Positions 24,518 through 31,815 of a stretch of 64,000 bases of DNA are shown here, piece by piece. The DNA is taken from NCBI GenBank assembly GCA_030267325.1, contig JAJDJS010000003.1:1-64000 (forward strand), in the 5' to 3' direction. The notes beneath the pieces were generated by a model. That model ran no database searches, was not told where the DNA came from, and saw only the letters and a program-made list of their open reading frames with translations. The first letter of the stretch is position 1; each line of letters opens with the position of its first letter. The position numbers and the translations under genes were made by a program. This DNA comes from Desulfosarcina sp. OttesenSCG-928-A07. GTDB taxonomy: Bacteria; Desulfobacterota; Desulfobacteria; Desulfobacterales; Desulfosarcinaceae.

Positions 24518-25768
24518 TCAACATATTTCCAGGGCGCACGCCATGGAAACCCCGCCGCCGCCGCACAAGGTGGCCAGCCCCAGGTGTTTTCCTCGTTTTT
24601 TCATGGCATTGATCAGCGTCACCATAACCCGGCAGCCCGTGGCGCCCACCGGATGCCCGAGGCCGATACCCGAACCATTCACATTGGTGATTTCTCGATT
24701 GAGCCCCAATTCCCGTTCGCAGCCGATATACTGGGCAGCAAAAGCTTCATTGACTTCGATGAGTTCAAAATCAGCGATTTTAAGCCCGCTGCGCTGCATG
24801 AGGTTGTTCACCGCCGGTACCGGAGAAAGTCCCATGATGGCCGGATGACAGGCACCCCTGCCAATGGCACGGATTTTGGCAATGGGGGAAAGTCCCAGCT
24901 CAGCCGCCTTTTCTGCGGACATGATCACCATGGCCGCCGCACCGTCATTGATACCGCTGGCGTTTCCGGCGGTCACTGTACCGATTTTGGGAACAAAGGC
25001 CGGCGGCAGTTTCCGAAGCTGATCCATGGTCAGGCCCGGCCGAAAATGTTCATCCCGGTCGAACATCAGGGGGTCTTGTTTGCGGCGCGGCACGGGGACG
25101 GGAACGATTTCATCGGCAAAAGAGCCGTCATGGGTGGCCCGCTCCGCGTTGTTCTGGCTGCGCAAGGCCACTTCATCCATTTCCTCACGGGTGATGCCCA
25201 GTTTCTGGGCGATGAATTCCGCTGTCTGGCCCATGATGTAGGGTTTCCCCAAAAAAAGAGACGCCGGTGCGGTCTTGGTATCAAACGGTGCCTGTTCGTC
25301 CAGGGGCATGATATGGGATCCGCAGTGCAGGGCGTGAATCATGGCATCCACAAACACCTGATCCTGAAGCCGGGCCCCCCACCTGGCACTGGGAACGGTA
25401 AAGGGAACGCCGGACATGTGTTCCACACCACCGGCCAGAATGATATCCGCCATTTCCGCCTGGATCATGGCTGCACCGGAAATCACCGCTTCCATACCGG
25501 AAATGCAGACCCGGTTGAGGGTCGCTGCCGTCACGGTATCGGGAATACCAGCCAAAAGCGCAGCGACACGGGCGGTGTTCAAGGTATCATGGTGCTCCAG
25601 GCAGCATCCGAAACGAATGTCATCAATCAGCGCCGGGTCAATTCCCGCCCGTTGCACTGCCTCTTTCATCACAATACTGGCAAGCGTTGCGCCGTTCAGA
25701 GATTTAAGGGTTCCGCCAAATGCACCAATGGCGGTTCTGCAGGCGCTGACAATCACAACATCTTTCAT
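24518..25768 (-). CDS. Acetyl-CoA acetyltransferase (thiolase)
   Basis: A 416-residue thiolase. The N-terminus is SACRTAIGAFGG. The nucleophilic cysteine lies in NRVCISGMEAV (about residue 90), with VNEAFAAQ, GIGLGHPVGATGCR and the second catalytic cysteine in LATLCGGGGVSMA. It cleaves or condenses acyl-CoA and acetyl-CoA. AAGGAGAACCC precedes the start. A decayed MITE (25798-25908) lies 30 bp upstream, so its promoter region has been altered or supplied by the element. It is transcribed in the same direction as the acyl-CoA dehydrogenase and probably linked to it. Confidence 0.94.
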   Translation of the reverse strand: MKDVVIVSACRTAIGAFGGTLKSLNGATLASIVMKEAVQRAGIDPALIDDIRFGCCLEHHDTLNTARVAALLAGIPDTVTAATLNRVCISGMEAVISGAAMIQAEMADIILAGGVEHMSGVPFTVPSARWGARLQDQVFVDAMIHALHCGSHIMPLDEQAPFDTKTAPASLFLGKPYIMGQTAEFIAQKLGITREEMDEVALRSQNNAERATHDGSFADEIVPVPVPRRKQDPLMFDRDEHFRPGLTMDQLRKLPPAFVPKIGTVTAGNASGINDGAAAMVIMSAEKAAELGLSPIAKIRAIGRGACHPAIMGLSPVPAVNNLMQRSGLKIADFELIEVNEAFAAQYIGCERELGLNREITNVNGSGIGLGHPVGATGCRVMVTLINAMKKRGKHLGLATLCGGGGVSMACALEIC

Positions 25769-25797
25769 GGGTTCTCCTTATGGGTGACAGGTTGCCA

Positions 25798-25908
25798 GAT
25801 AGTGCTGCCCAAAGCTGTAACCATTTGAAAATACTTACTGCCGGAAAACCGGAAGTCTGTTTTTGATGTAAACTTCAAATCGTTATATTTCTTCAGGAAA
25901 CACTTCCC
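25798..25908. mobile_element. MITE, decayed copy 3
   Basis: About 111 bp with the left end GATAGTG (then diverged), CTGTAACCATTTGAAAAT and an almost intact right-hand core, AACTTCAAATCGTTATATTT followed by CTTCAGGAAACAC. Terminal repeats are degenerate, indicating an older insertion than copies 1 and 2. It lies directly upstream of the thiolase gene. Confidence 0.65.
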
Positions 25909-26362
25909 AGGCGGTTGAGGGTGATTTTCACCAAAACGGATGGCCATATCGCTTGCAGGAATACCATATCGTTTACGGATATCCAACAATGCGCCGGGAA
26001 AATGCGAGGCCCTCCTGTAATATCGTATCGTGCTACCGGATAAATGGATGTATCCGGCTTTTGAACTGTGCACTTTTGGCGGTTCAAAATTGTGAACGCG
26101 CTAACTTTTCGTTTTTTATGAAAAAATTCAAAAAATAAAAACCGGGGTCTGTTTTTGGGGTTTACGAATATGAATATGCAAGGCGCCGGACTGGCCTGTT
26201 CAAATCGTTTTAATGGGAGAAAGAGCCTGCGAAATAATTTATTTTTGTATAAATTTAAATGAGTTATTATTTTATTCGATATTTTTTTAAATTGGAAAAA
26301 AAGATGGCACGCTATCTGCTTATGTAAATGTTACCTAATAATTCTCATTTTTTCTCCTCCTT

Positions 26363-26400
26363 AACGGTTAGTCGGCCTCATCACCCGATTAACCGTTTTT
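26363..26400. terminator. Hairpin with T-run
   Basis: AACGGTTA and TAACCGTT, extended inward by TCGG/CCGA, form a 12-bp stem with a bulge, followed by TTTTTC on the plus strand. No plus-strand gene lies upstream. On the minus strand it immediately precedes the AAGGAGGAG site, so it may be a leader hairpin rather than a terminator. Confidence 0.45.
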
Positions 26401-26446
26401 CTTTATGAAACCCCAATGCGAAAGATGTTGGGCCCTGAAAACAGAC

Positions 26447-26480
26447 GGGGCGCGAGCCATATTTTTTTCAACCGCGCCCC
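26447..26480 (-). terminator. GGGGCGCG hairpin after the Fe-S flavoprotein gene
   Basis: GGGGCGCG (26447-26454) and CGCGCCCC (26473-26480) form a perfect 8-bp stem about 30 bp beyond the stop of the minus-strand flavoprotein gene. The trailing minus-strand sequence, GTCTGTTTTC, is only moderately T-rich. Confidence 0.5.
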
Positions 26481-26508
26481 ACCCAGTTTGAAATGCAAAT
26501 TAAAGCGC

Positions 26509-28428
26509 TTATTTCATGGCCACGGCCACACGATAGCAGCGCAGGCACCGGCCCGCTTCTTTGACCGCCTGGCTTCGCGTCAAACCCGATTCCACTTCGT
26601 CAAAGCTGTCGATGCGGGTATCGGGGGGAAGCGCACTCGGCTCAGCCCGGTGGGTCATGCCGTCAAAGGCAAAGACCTCATTGGGGTCAAACACATTTTG
26701 TCCCACGATGGCCTGCAAAATTTCCGGGACAGTGGGTTGGCATGCACCGGCTTCAATATACTGGGAAATATGCCAAGCCGCCTTTTTTCCCGCAGCAAGG
26801 GCGGCAATCAGGGTTGCCGGACCGGTAATGCAGTCGCCGCCGCCAAAGATGGACGGTGTTTTGGACTGAAAGGTCATGGCATCCACAACAAGGGTCTTCC
26901 AGCGGGTAATGGCATCAGAGTCGGGCAGAACACAATCCACCACACAGACCTGACCCACGGCCGGGATGATGGCATCGCAGTCCATGACAAAATTCGAGCC
27001 TTTCATGGGCACCGGGCTGCGGCGGCCCGAAGCATCCGGCTCGCCCAATTCCATGCGCTGGCACTCAAGGCCCGTGACTTTTCCGTTTTTCTCGATGATG
27101 CGGACCGGCGCCACCAGATAGTGAAAATGAACGCCTTCTTCCTGGGCTTCGTGGATTTCCTGGGGATCGGCCGGCATTTCCGCCTCAGTACGCCGGTAGA
27201 GCAGATTCACATCGGTAAACCCGGTGCGCAGGGCCGATCGCACGCAGTCCATGGCCACGTTTCCGCCGCCGATCACCACCAGTTTTTTTCCCTGGATGGG
27301 TTTCCGCCCGCGAGACACTTCCGCCAGAAAGTGAACACCCGTCATGAAACAGTCGTATCCGGCATCTTCACCTTCACAGCGCATTTTTGAGGATTCGGGT
27401 GCGCCCACGCCAATGAACACCGCCCGGTAACCGGATTTTCCCAGTTCTTCAATGGTGACGTCTTTTCCCACATTGACGCCATATCGGATTTCCGCACCCA
27501 CATTTTCCACCACGGAAACCTCGTAATCCATAATATCCAAGGGAAGCCGGTAGGATGGAATGCCGTAGGTGGCCATGCCGCCGGCTCTTTCCTGGGCTTC
27601 GAAAATCGTGGTGTGATACCCCATCAGGCCCAGGTAATACGCACAGGACAATCCCGCAGGACCGGCACCCACAATAGCGACTTTTTCAGGCTTGAAGGTG
27701 TCGGGCGCTTTCTGGAGAGGTTTGGCGCCGGTCTGGATTTCGTTATCCGCCAGAAATCGTTTCAAGGCCCGGATGGCAATGGGGGAGTCCAGTTTTCCGC
27801 GCCGGCAGTTCGCTTCGCAGGGCCTGACGCACACCCGACCGATGGTGCCGGGCATGGGGCAATCTTTCCGGACACAGGCCAGGGCTGTATCGAAATTTTC
27901 CATGCGGATGCCTTCCACATAGGCTGGAATATCCACATTGGACGGGCAGGCGCTGATGCATGGCGCGGTCACCACGGTTTCGTAGTCCTGGCGGGGCACC
28001 TGGCGTTTTTCCGTGATGGTGGCGGAAAAATGATCGGCAAACTGATCCAGAATTTCATTCACAGGGCCGGAAAGACATCGTCCGATATCGCAGCGGGCTG
28101 ATACAGAAACAAAATCGGCCATCCGGCGGATTTCATCAAGGTCGGTGCGTTCGCCCTTTCCGTCACAGATTCGATTGATCAAAGAGGCCAAACGTTGGGT
28201 TTCTTCCCGGCAGGGAGTACATTGCCCGCAGGATTCCTCTGCTACTTTTTCCAGATAAGCGCGAAGCAGATCCACAGCATCTGCAGTTTCATCCCACACC
28301 ACCATCCCTTTCCATCCCAGAAGGGCCTTAAAGGGTATGGCGCCGTTTGAAACAGAAGCCGTGGATGCCAGCAATCCGGCAATCTGATCGGCCCATCCTT
28401 CCCATGTGCATTGAAGGGGTGCTTTCAT
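26509..28428 (-). CDS. NuoF-tail/GltD-type Fe-S flavoprotein oxidoreductase
   Basis: A 639-residue hybrid. Residues ~60-140 resemble the C-terminal [4Fe-4S] module of NuoF/HydB proteins (ESCGQCTPCREET and, later, the fourth Cys in ARCDIGRC). Residues ~155-230 are the GltD-type N-terminal Fe-S domain (CISACPSNVDIPAY, CVRKDCPMPGTIGRVCVRPC, EANCRRG). Next is a FAD Rossmann motif, AIVGAGPAGLSCAYYLG, then a second nucleotide-binding motif, VVIGGGNVAMDCVRSAL, and GGDCITGPATLIAALAAGKK. The FMN/NADH-binding part of NuoF is missing. It probably moves electrons between NAD(P)H and ferredoxin or another Fe-S partner. It lies upstream of the thiolase and acyl-CoA dehydrogenase on the same strand, perhaps serving that pathway (inference). 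AAAGGTGAT precedes the start. Confidence 0.82.
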   Translation of the reverse strand: MKAPLQCTWEGWADQIAGLLASTASVSNGAIPFKALLGWKGMVVWDETADAVDLLRAYLEKVAEESCGQCTPCREETQRLASLINRICDGKGERTDLDEIRRMADFVSVSARCDIGRCLSGPVNEILDQFADHFSATITEKRQVPRQDYETVVTAPCISACPSNVDIPAYVEGIRMENFDTALACVRKDCPMPGTIGRVCVRPCEANCRRGKLDSPIAIRALKRFLADNEIQTGAKPLQKAPDTFKPEKVAIVGAGPAGLSCAYYLGLMGYHTTIFEAQERAGGMATYGIPSYRLPLDIMDYEVSVVENVGAEIRYGVNVGKDVTIEELGKSGYRAVFIGVGAPESSKMRCEGEDAGYDCFMTGVHFLAEVSRGRKPIQGKKLVVIGGGNVAMDCVRSALRTGFTDVNLLYRRTEAEMPADPQEIHEAQEEGVHFHYLVAPVRIIEKNGKVTGLECQRMELGEPDASGRRSPVPMKGSNFVMDCDAIIPAVGQVCVVDCVLPDSDAITRWKTLVVDAMTFQSKTPSIFGGGDCITGPATLIAALAAGKKAAWHISQYIEAGACQPTVPEILQAIVGQNVFDPNEVFAFDGMTHRAEPSALPPDTRIDSFDEVESGLTRSQAVKEAGRCLRCYRVAVAMK

Positions 28429-28553
28429 GATACATCACCTTTCTTTATTTAAAGTGGGATATGAAACCAGTAGTGGTGTATGAAATCAAAATTTTTCATA
28501 CTACAAAGACGGATTCAGGGTCAATCCTTGGGAAGGAAAGCCTTGAGGAAACT

Positions 28554-29891
28554 TCAGCAGATATCCAGACGGAGCCCTTTTTGAATTCGATCCCGCTGGT
28601 GGGGGAAAACACACAGATCTTCCGCATAGCCCGGCCAGCCGGCCACCACCTGCCGGATCTCTGCCACAATTTTTTTTGAGGTTTCTCGGTTCAATCCTGC
28701 CCGCTTTCCGCAGACAACCAGATCCTCCAGGGTAAACCGGTCGCGTTTTCCCGAAAGGGTCATCTGGTGGCGGTCTGTCCAGTTTCCGCCCGGATGGTAG
28801 GCAAAGGTGAGGTCATAGGCCGGCGAAAGCGACCAATTGCCGGACCTGTCCATCAAAAAGGCCATATTTTTGACATGGTCATCCTGGTTCCGGGCAATAA
28901 TATTGAACACGATCCGCCGGAACAACTGAACCGCATCAGAGCGCGGCGCTTCCAGCCTGTCCAGTATGTCAAAGACATCTTCATAGCGATAAACACCGGC
29001 CCGATTGAAATCCAGATGGGCCAGGGCAGCCAGGGATTGCAGGTGAAGTTTCTCGCCGCCGGCAAGGCGGTCAAAACGGCGGGTCATGAAATGTCGGCGG
29101 CCGCCTTCTTCCAGAAGGCGGCATTCACTCATGAAAATACCGCACTCAATGGCCATGCGATAATAGGCAAATTCAACAACGCCGTACCCTTTGGCATCAG
29201 CGGTCTCCTTGTCGCGGTTCTGGGTAATGCCGTCAAACTTGATCAGCCAGTCTTCAAACCCCTGCTCCACGGGCGCCGGACCGGACCGGATCTCATGGGT
29301 TTTGGGATTCCAGGCAATGATGGCTTTTGCACGGGCGCCGCCAGCAGAAGTGCAGACGCGAAGCATGTCGGCCATGGCATCGGCATCCAGTATATCAGCT
29401 TCCATGGATGGATCACCGGGTTTTTGGGAAACCGGCGGTGGTCTCCACGCCAGAATCGCGTTGGAAAACCGCACCAAGGTCTCCACCTGGAGGATGCGAT
29501 CCACCCATCGGGGTTCAGGCCGGGGTTCTTTGGTGGATGGAAAAAATTCAAGGGCGCCCATTCCCCGGTTTCCGAGCCAGCGCAATCGTTCAACAGCATT
29601 GACCGCATCCGGCGCATAGCCATTTTGCATCAGCCAGGCGTTGGTCACGGTGGTTCCGAATTTGTCCGGCAGGGAATTGGAAAGCAGCCCCGGAAGGCCG
29701 TGGAAACTCTCCAGCGCCAGATCCGGAAAAACGTAAGGCTTTTCAGACAAGGGCATCATGAGCGGGGCAACCGGGATGCGGTTTCTGGAAAAATCAGCAT
29801 CATACCGAAAAGCGGCAAATCGTTCGCCCGGCTGAAGTATCACGGTCCCCAAAGGGTTTCCCCAGAGTCTGACGTGGGAAAGCGTTGTCAT
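28554..29891 (-). CDS. HipA-family Ser/Thr kinase (toxin-like)
   Basis: A 445-residue HipA-type protein. The N-terminal subdomain has LWGNPLGTVILQPG and SLPDKFGT. The kinase part carries TSAGGARAKA (nucleotide loop), the substrate-side DWLIKFD, the catalytic NIIARNQDDHVKNMAFL (Asp and Asn) and the metal-binding SPAYDLTFAY. In E. coli HipA phosphorylates glutamyl-tRNA synthetase and is neutralised by HipB. Here no HipB-like helix-turn-helix gene is adjacent. Instead the preceding gene encodes an HsdR-N-like domain, and its TGA directly abuts this ATG. Catalytic residues appear intact. Confidence 0.9.
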   Translation of the reverse strand: MTTLSHVRLWGNPLGTVILQPGERFAAFRYDADFSRNRIPVAPLMMPLSEKPYVFPDLALESFHGLPGLLSNSLPDKFGTTVTNAWLMQNGYAPDAVNAVERLRWLGNRGMGALEFFPSTKEPRPEPRWVDRILQVETLVRFSNAILAWRPPPVSQKPGDPSMEADILDADAMADMLRVCTSAGGARAKAIIAWNPKTHEIRSGPAPVEQGFEDWLIKFDGITQNRDKETADAKGYGVVEFAYYRMAIECGIFMSECRLLEEGGRRHFMTRRFDRLAGGEKLHLQSLAALAHLDFNRAGVYRYEDVFDILDRLEAPRSDAVQLFRRIVFNIIARNQDDHVKNMAFLMDRSGNWSLSPAYDLTFAYHPGGNWTDRHQMTLSGKRDRFTLEDLVVCGKRAGLNRETSKKIVAEIRQVVAGWPGYAEDLCVFPHQRDRIQKGLRLDIC

Positions 29892-30416
29892 TCACGCATC
29901 TTTTCTGGCAACATTCACGTTCATGGTGTCATAGGAGCGAAACACCCGTTTTTCCATTTCCAGCCGGTCGACCGAAAGGGGAGCGGGCCGCATATGTTGG
30001 GAAAGGGCGATGATATCCCGGCGATGGGGGATGGCTGCCAGGCCCTGGCCTGTTTTTTTCCGGGTGAGCACATCCAGTACAATGGCGTCGGCGCCGTCCG
30101 AGACAACAGCCAGGGGCAGCGGCGTTGGTGCCAGAAGCCGGGCCGCGCTGATGATTTCCCGTTCTCTGGAGCCGATGGATCCGGCCGCGCATTTGACGGC
30201 AATAAGGGGTTGACCCGCAATCTGGATCACCAGATCAACGGCGGATGCGTATATTTCACCGTTAATCTCCACGGAAATGGGCATGTCCACCCACACCTCA
30301 TTCCGCAGATACCCCTTTTCTTCAACCAGATAGCGCTCGACCTTCTGGCGGTTGGCTTCCGCGCCGATATGGGGAACCGCTTTGCCCGTAATATAGTCAA
30401 TGATCATTTCATTCAT
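29892..30416 (-). CDS. HsdR N-terminal-domain-like protein
   Basis: A 174-residue protein resembling the PD-(D/E)XK domain found at the N-terminus of type I restriction HsdR subunits: GYLRNEVWVDMPISV, then AVDLVIQIAGQPLIAVKCAAG, then RAARLL-like and AVVSDGADAIVLDV segments. The conserved Asp is present, but the expected Glu of ExK reads Ala in AVKC, so nuclease activity is doubtful. Stand-alone proteins of this type are frequent in Desulfobacterota. It abuts the HipA gene without spacing, so the two are almost certainly co-transcribed. The ribosome-binding site is weak and the start may be a few codons later. Confidence 0.7.
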   Translation of the reverse strand: MNEMIIDYITGKAVPHIGAEANRQKVERYLVEEKGYLRNEVWVDMPISVEINGEIYASAVDLVIQIAGQPLIAVKCAAGSIGSREREIISAARLLAPTPLPLAVVSDGADAIVLDVLTRKKTGQGLAAIPHRRDIIALSQHMRPAPLSVDRLEMEKRVFRSYDTMNVNVARKDA

Positions 30417-30794
30417 GGGTATCTGAAAAACCGTGAGCTGTGTTTTGATAAGAATTTAACTTTCGGCAACAAACCCGTAAAAAAATGGGTTGCAAAAATT
30501 TCAGAATTTACAATAAATCCAGAAACAAAGAGATGGATTGAACGCTAACAGAATCCACGTCGCCGCGCAAGAAGAAGTTAAAATTCAGGACGGGTTGTGG
30601 GAAATGACAAGGGGTGAAAAAACTGCGGCGCAGTATTTTGAGGGAATGCCCGAGAAAGCAGCATCCATAATTTAACACAAGCTGATATACGAGGTGTTCA
30701 AGGTGGTGTATGAATACCTGCTGCCACATCCCGGGTAGACGGACTTAAAGCGGCTGTATCAGGGACCTTTCCATAACCAAAGGAGTGCGGGGAT
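30417..30794. other. Gap with a possible coding remnant
   Basis: 378 bp with no supported gene. On the plus strand 30543-30675 stays open in one frame and has a coding-like composition (a stretch reading EVKIQDGLWEMTRGEK), but without a start, ribosome-binding site or recognisable homology. AAAGGAG at 30779-30785 belongs to the following gene. Confidence 0.3.
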
Positions 30795-31772
30795 ATGCCG
30801 TACGATGAACTGGACCTTTCAAAGATCGTGACCTATTCCGCATCGTCACGCGCTTCAACTGTTGTCACCGCTCTTGAGGGAAAACCCCTGAAGACCGGCA
30901 TGACAATGGCAGAATTTTTAAACAGCCTTCCCGCCATTCTCAAGGCCGATGACCTGAAAGCCGTTGCCAGGGCTGTGGTCCAGGCCAGAGAACGCAAAAA
31001 ACCCATCCTGGTCATGTTTGGCGGCCATGTGATCAAAACCGGATGCGCGCCGGTTCTGGCCGGACTGGCTGCCGACGGATTCATCACCCATCTGGCATCC
31101 AACGGCTCGGCGGCCATTCACGACACAGAACTTGCCCGGTTCGGCCATACATCGGAAGATGTGGCCGTACAACTGGAAGACGGTTCTTTCGGCATGGCAG
31201 CAGATACGGCCCTGCTGGTCAATCAGGCGGCAAAACGGGCGGCTGCCGGAAACGAGGGGTTCGGCGAAGCCGTGGGCGCCATGCTGATGGAAGAAAATGC
31301 CCCCCACATCTCCCGCGCCCTGATCGCCCGCGCCTATCAACTGCGCATCCCCTATACCCTGCATGTGGCCGTGGGAACAGACATTGTTCACCAGCATCCC
31401 ACGGCATCCGGCGCAGCCATTGGCGAAGCCTCGCTCCGGGATTTTCGGATTTTCGCCGCCACAGTGGCCAAACTGGGAGATGGGGGGGTGGTGGTGAATC
31501 TCGGCAGCGCGGTGATAATGCCGGAAGTGTTTTTAAAGGCACTGGCCGTGGCGCGGAATCTGGGACATCCGGTGAGAAATTTCACCACCGCCAATTTTGA
31601 TATGATTCAGCATTACCGGCCCGGCGTTAATGTGGTCCAGCGGCCGGTGTGTTCGGGCAGATGTGGACATGGATACGCCATCACCGGCCACCATGAGATC
31701 ATGATCCCTTTGCTGGCTGCGGCGATTTATGCGGTTGCGGAAGAAACCTGCGGATGCGTGAAAACCCCTTGA
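30795..31772 (+). CDS. Conserved protein, deoxyhypusine-synthase-like (tentative)
   Basis: A 325-residue cytoplasmic protein. The block VMFGGHVIKTGCAPVLAGL followed by FITHLASNGSAAIHD resembles the NAD-binding core of the deoxyhypusine/homospermidine synthase superfamily. The Lys-containing end of those enzymes is not evident to me. Glycine-rich segments (GDGGVVVNLGSAVIMPEVFL) suggest a Rossmann-type fold. A Cys-containing tail (CSGRCGHGYAITGHHEIMIP) is also present. AAAGGAG precedes the start. It is monocistronic and convergent with tex. The biochemical role is unknown and the family assignment is a motif-level guess. Confidence 0.55.
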   Translation: MPYDELDLSKIVTYSASSRASTVVTALEGKPLKTGMTMAEFLNSLPAILKADDLKAVARAVVQARERKKPILVMFGGHVIKTGCAPVLAGLAADGFITHLASNGSAAIHDTELARFGHTSEDVAVQLEDGSFGMAADTALLVNQAAKRAAAGNEGFGEAVGAMLMEENAPHISRALIARAYQLRIPYTLHVAVGTDIVHQHPTASGAAIGEASLRDFRIFAATVAKLGDGGVVVNLGSAVIMPEVFLKALAVARNLGHPVRNFTTANFDMIQHYRPGVNVVQRPVCSGRCGHGYAITGHHEIMIPLLAAAIYAVAEETCGCVKTP

Positions 31773-31815
31773 AAAAAAGGTAGTTCCCGAAAAGTGCGCA
31801 GTACGATCACATGCC

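Larger units (their letters stand above)
25909..26508. other. AT-rich gap with two hairpins, no gene
   Basis: About 600 bp without a supported gene, strongly AT-rich around 26100-26350. On the minus strand 26363-26345 reads AAGGAGGAGAAAAAATGAG, a perfect Shine-Dalgarno followed by a five-codon frame (MRIIR, stop). This looks like the surviving start of a lost gene or a leader peptide. No other coding signal was found. Confidence 0.4.

Noticed and set aside
28767-30548. Plus-strand open frame of 593 codons across HipA and the HsdR-N-like gene
   Set aside because: It spans two genuine minus-strand genes including their junction, and its translation is compositionally typical of antisense reading.
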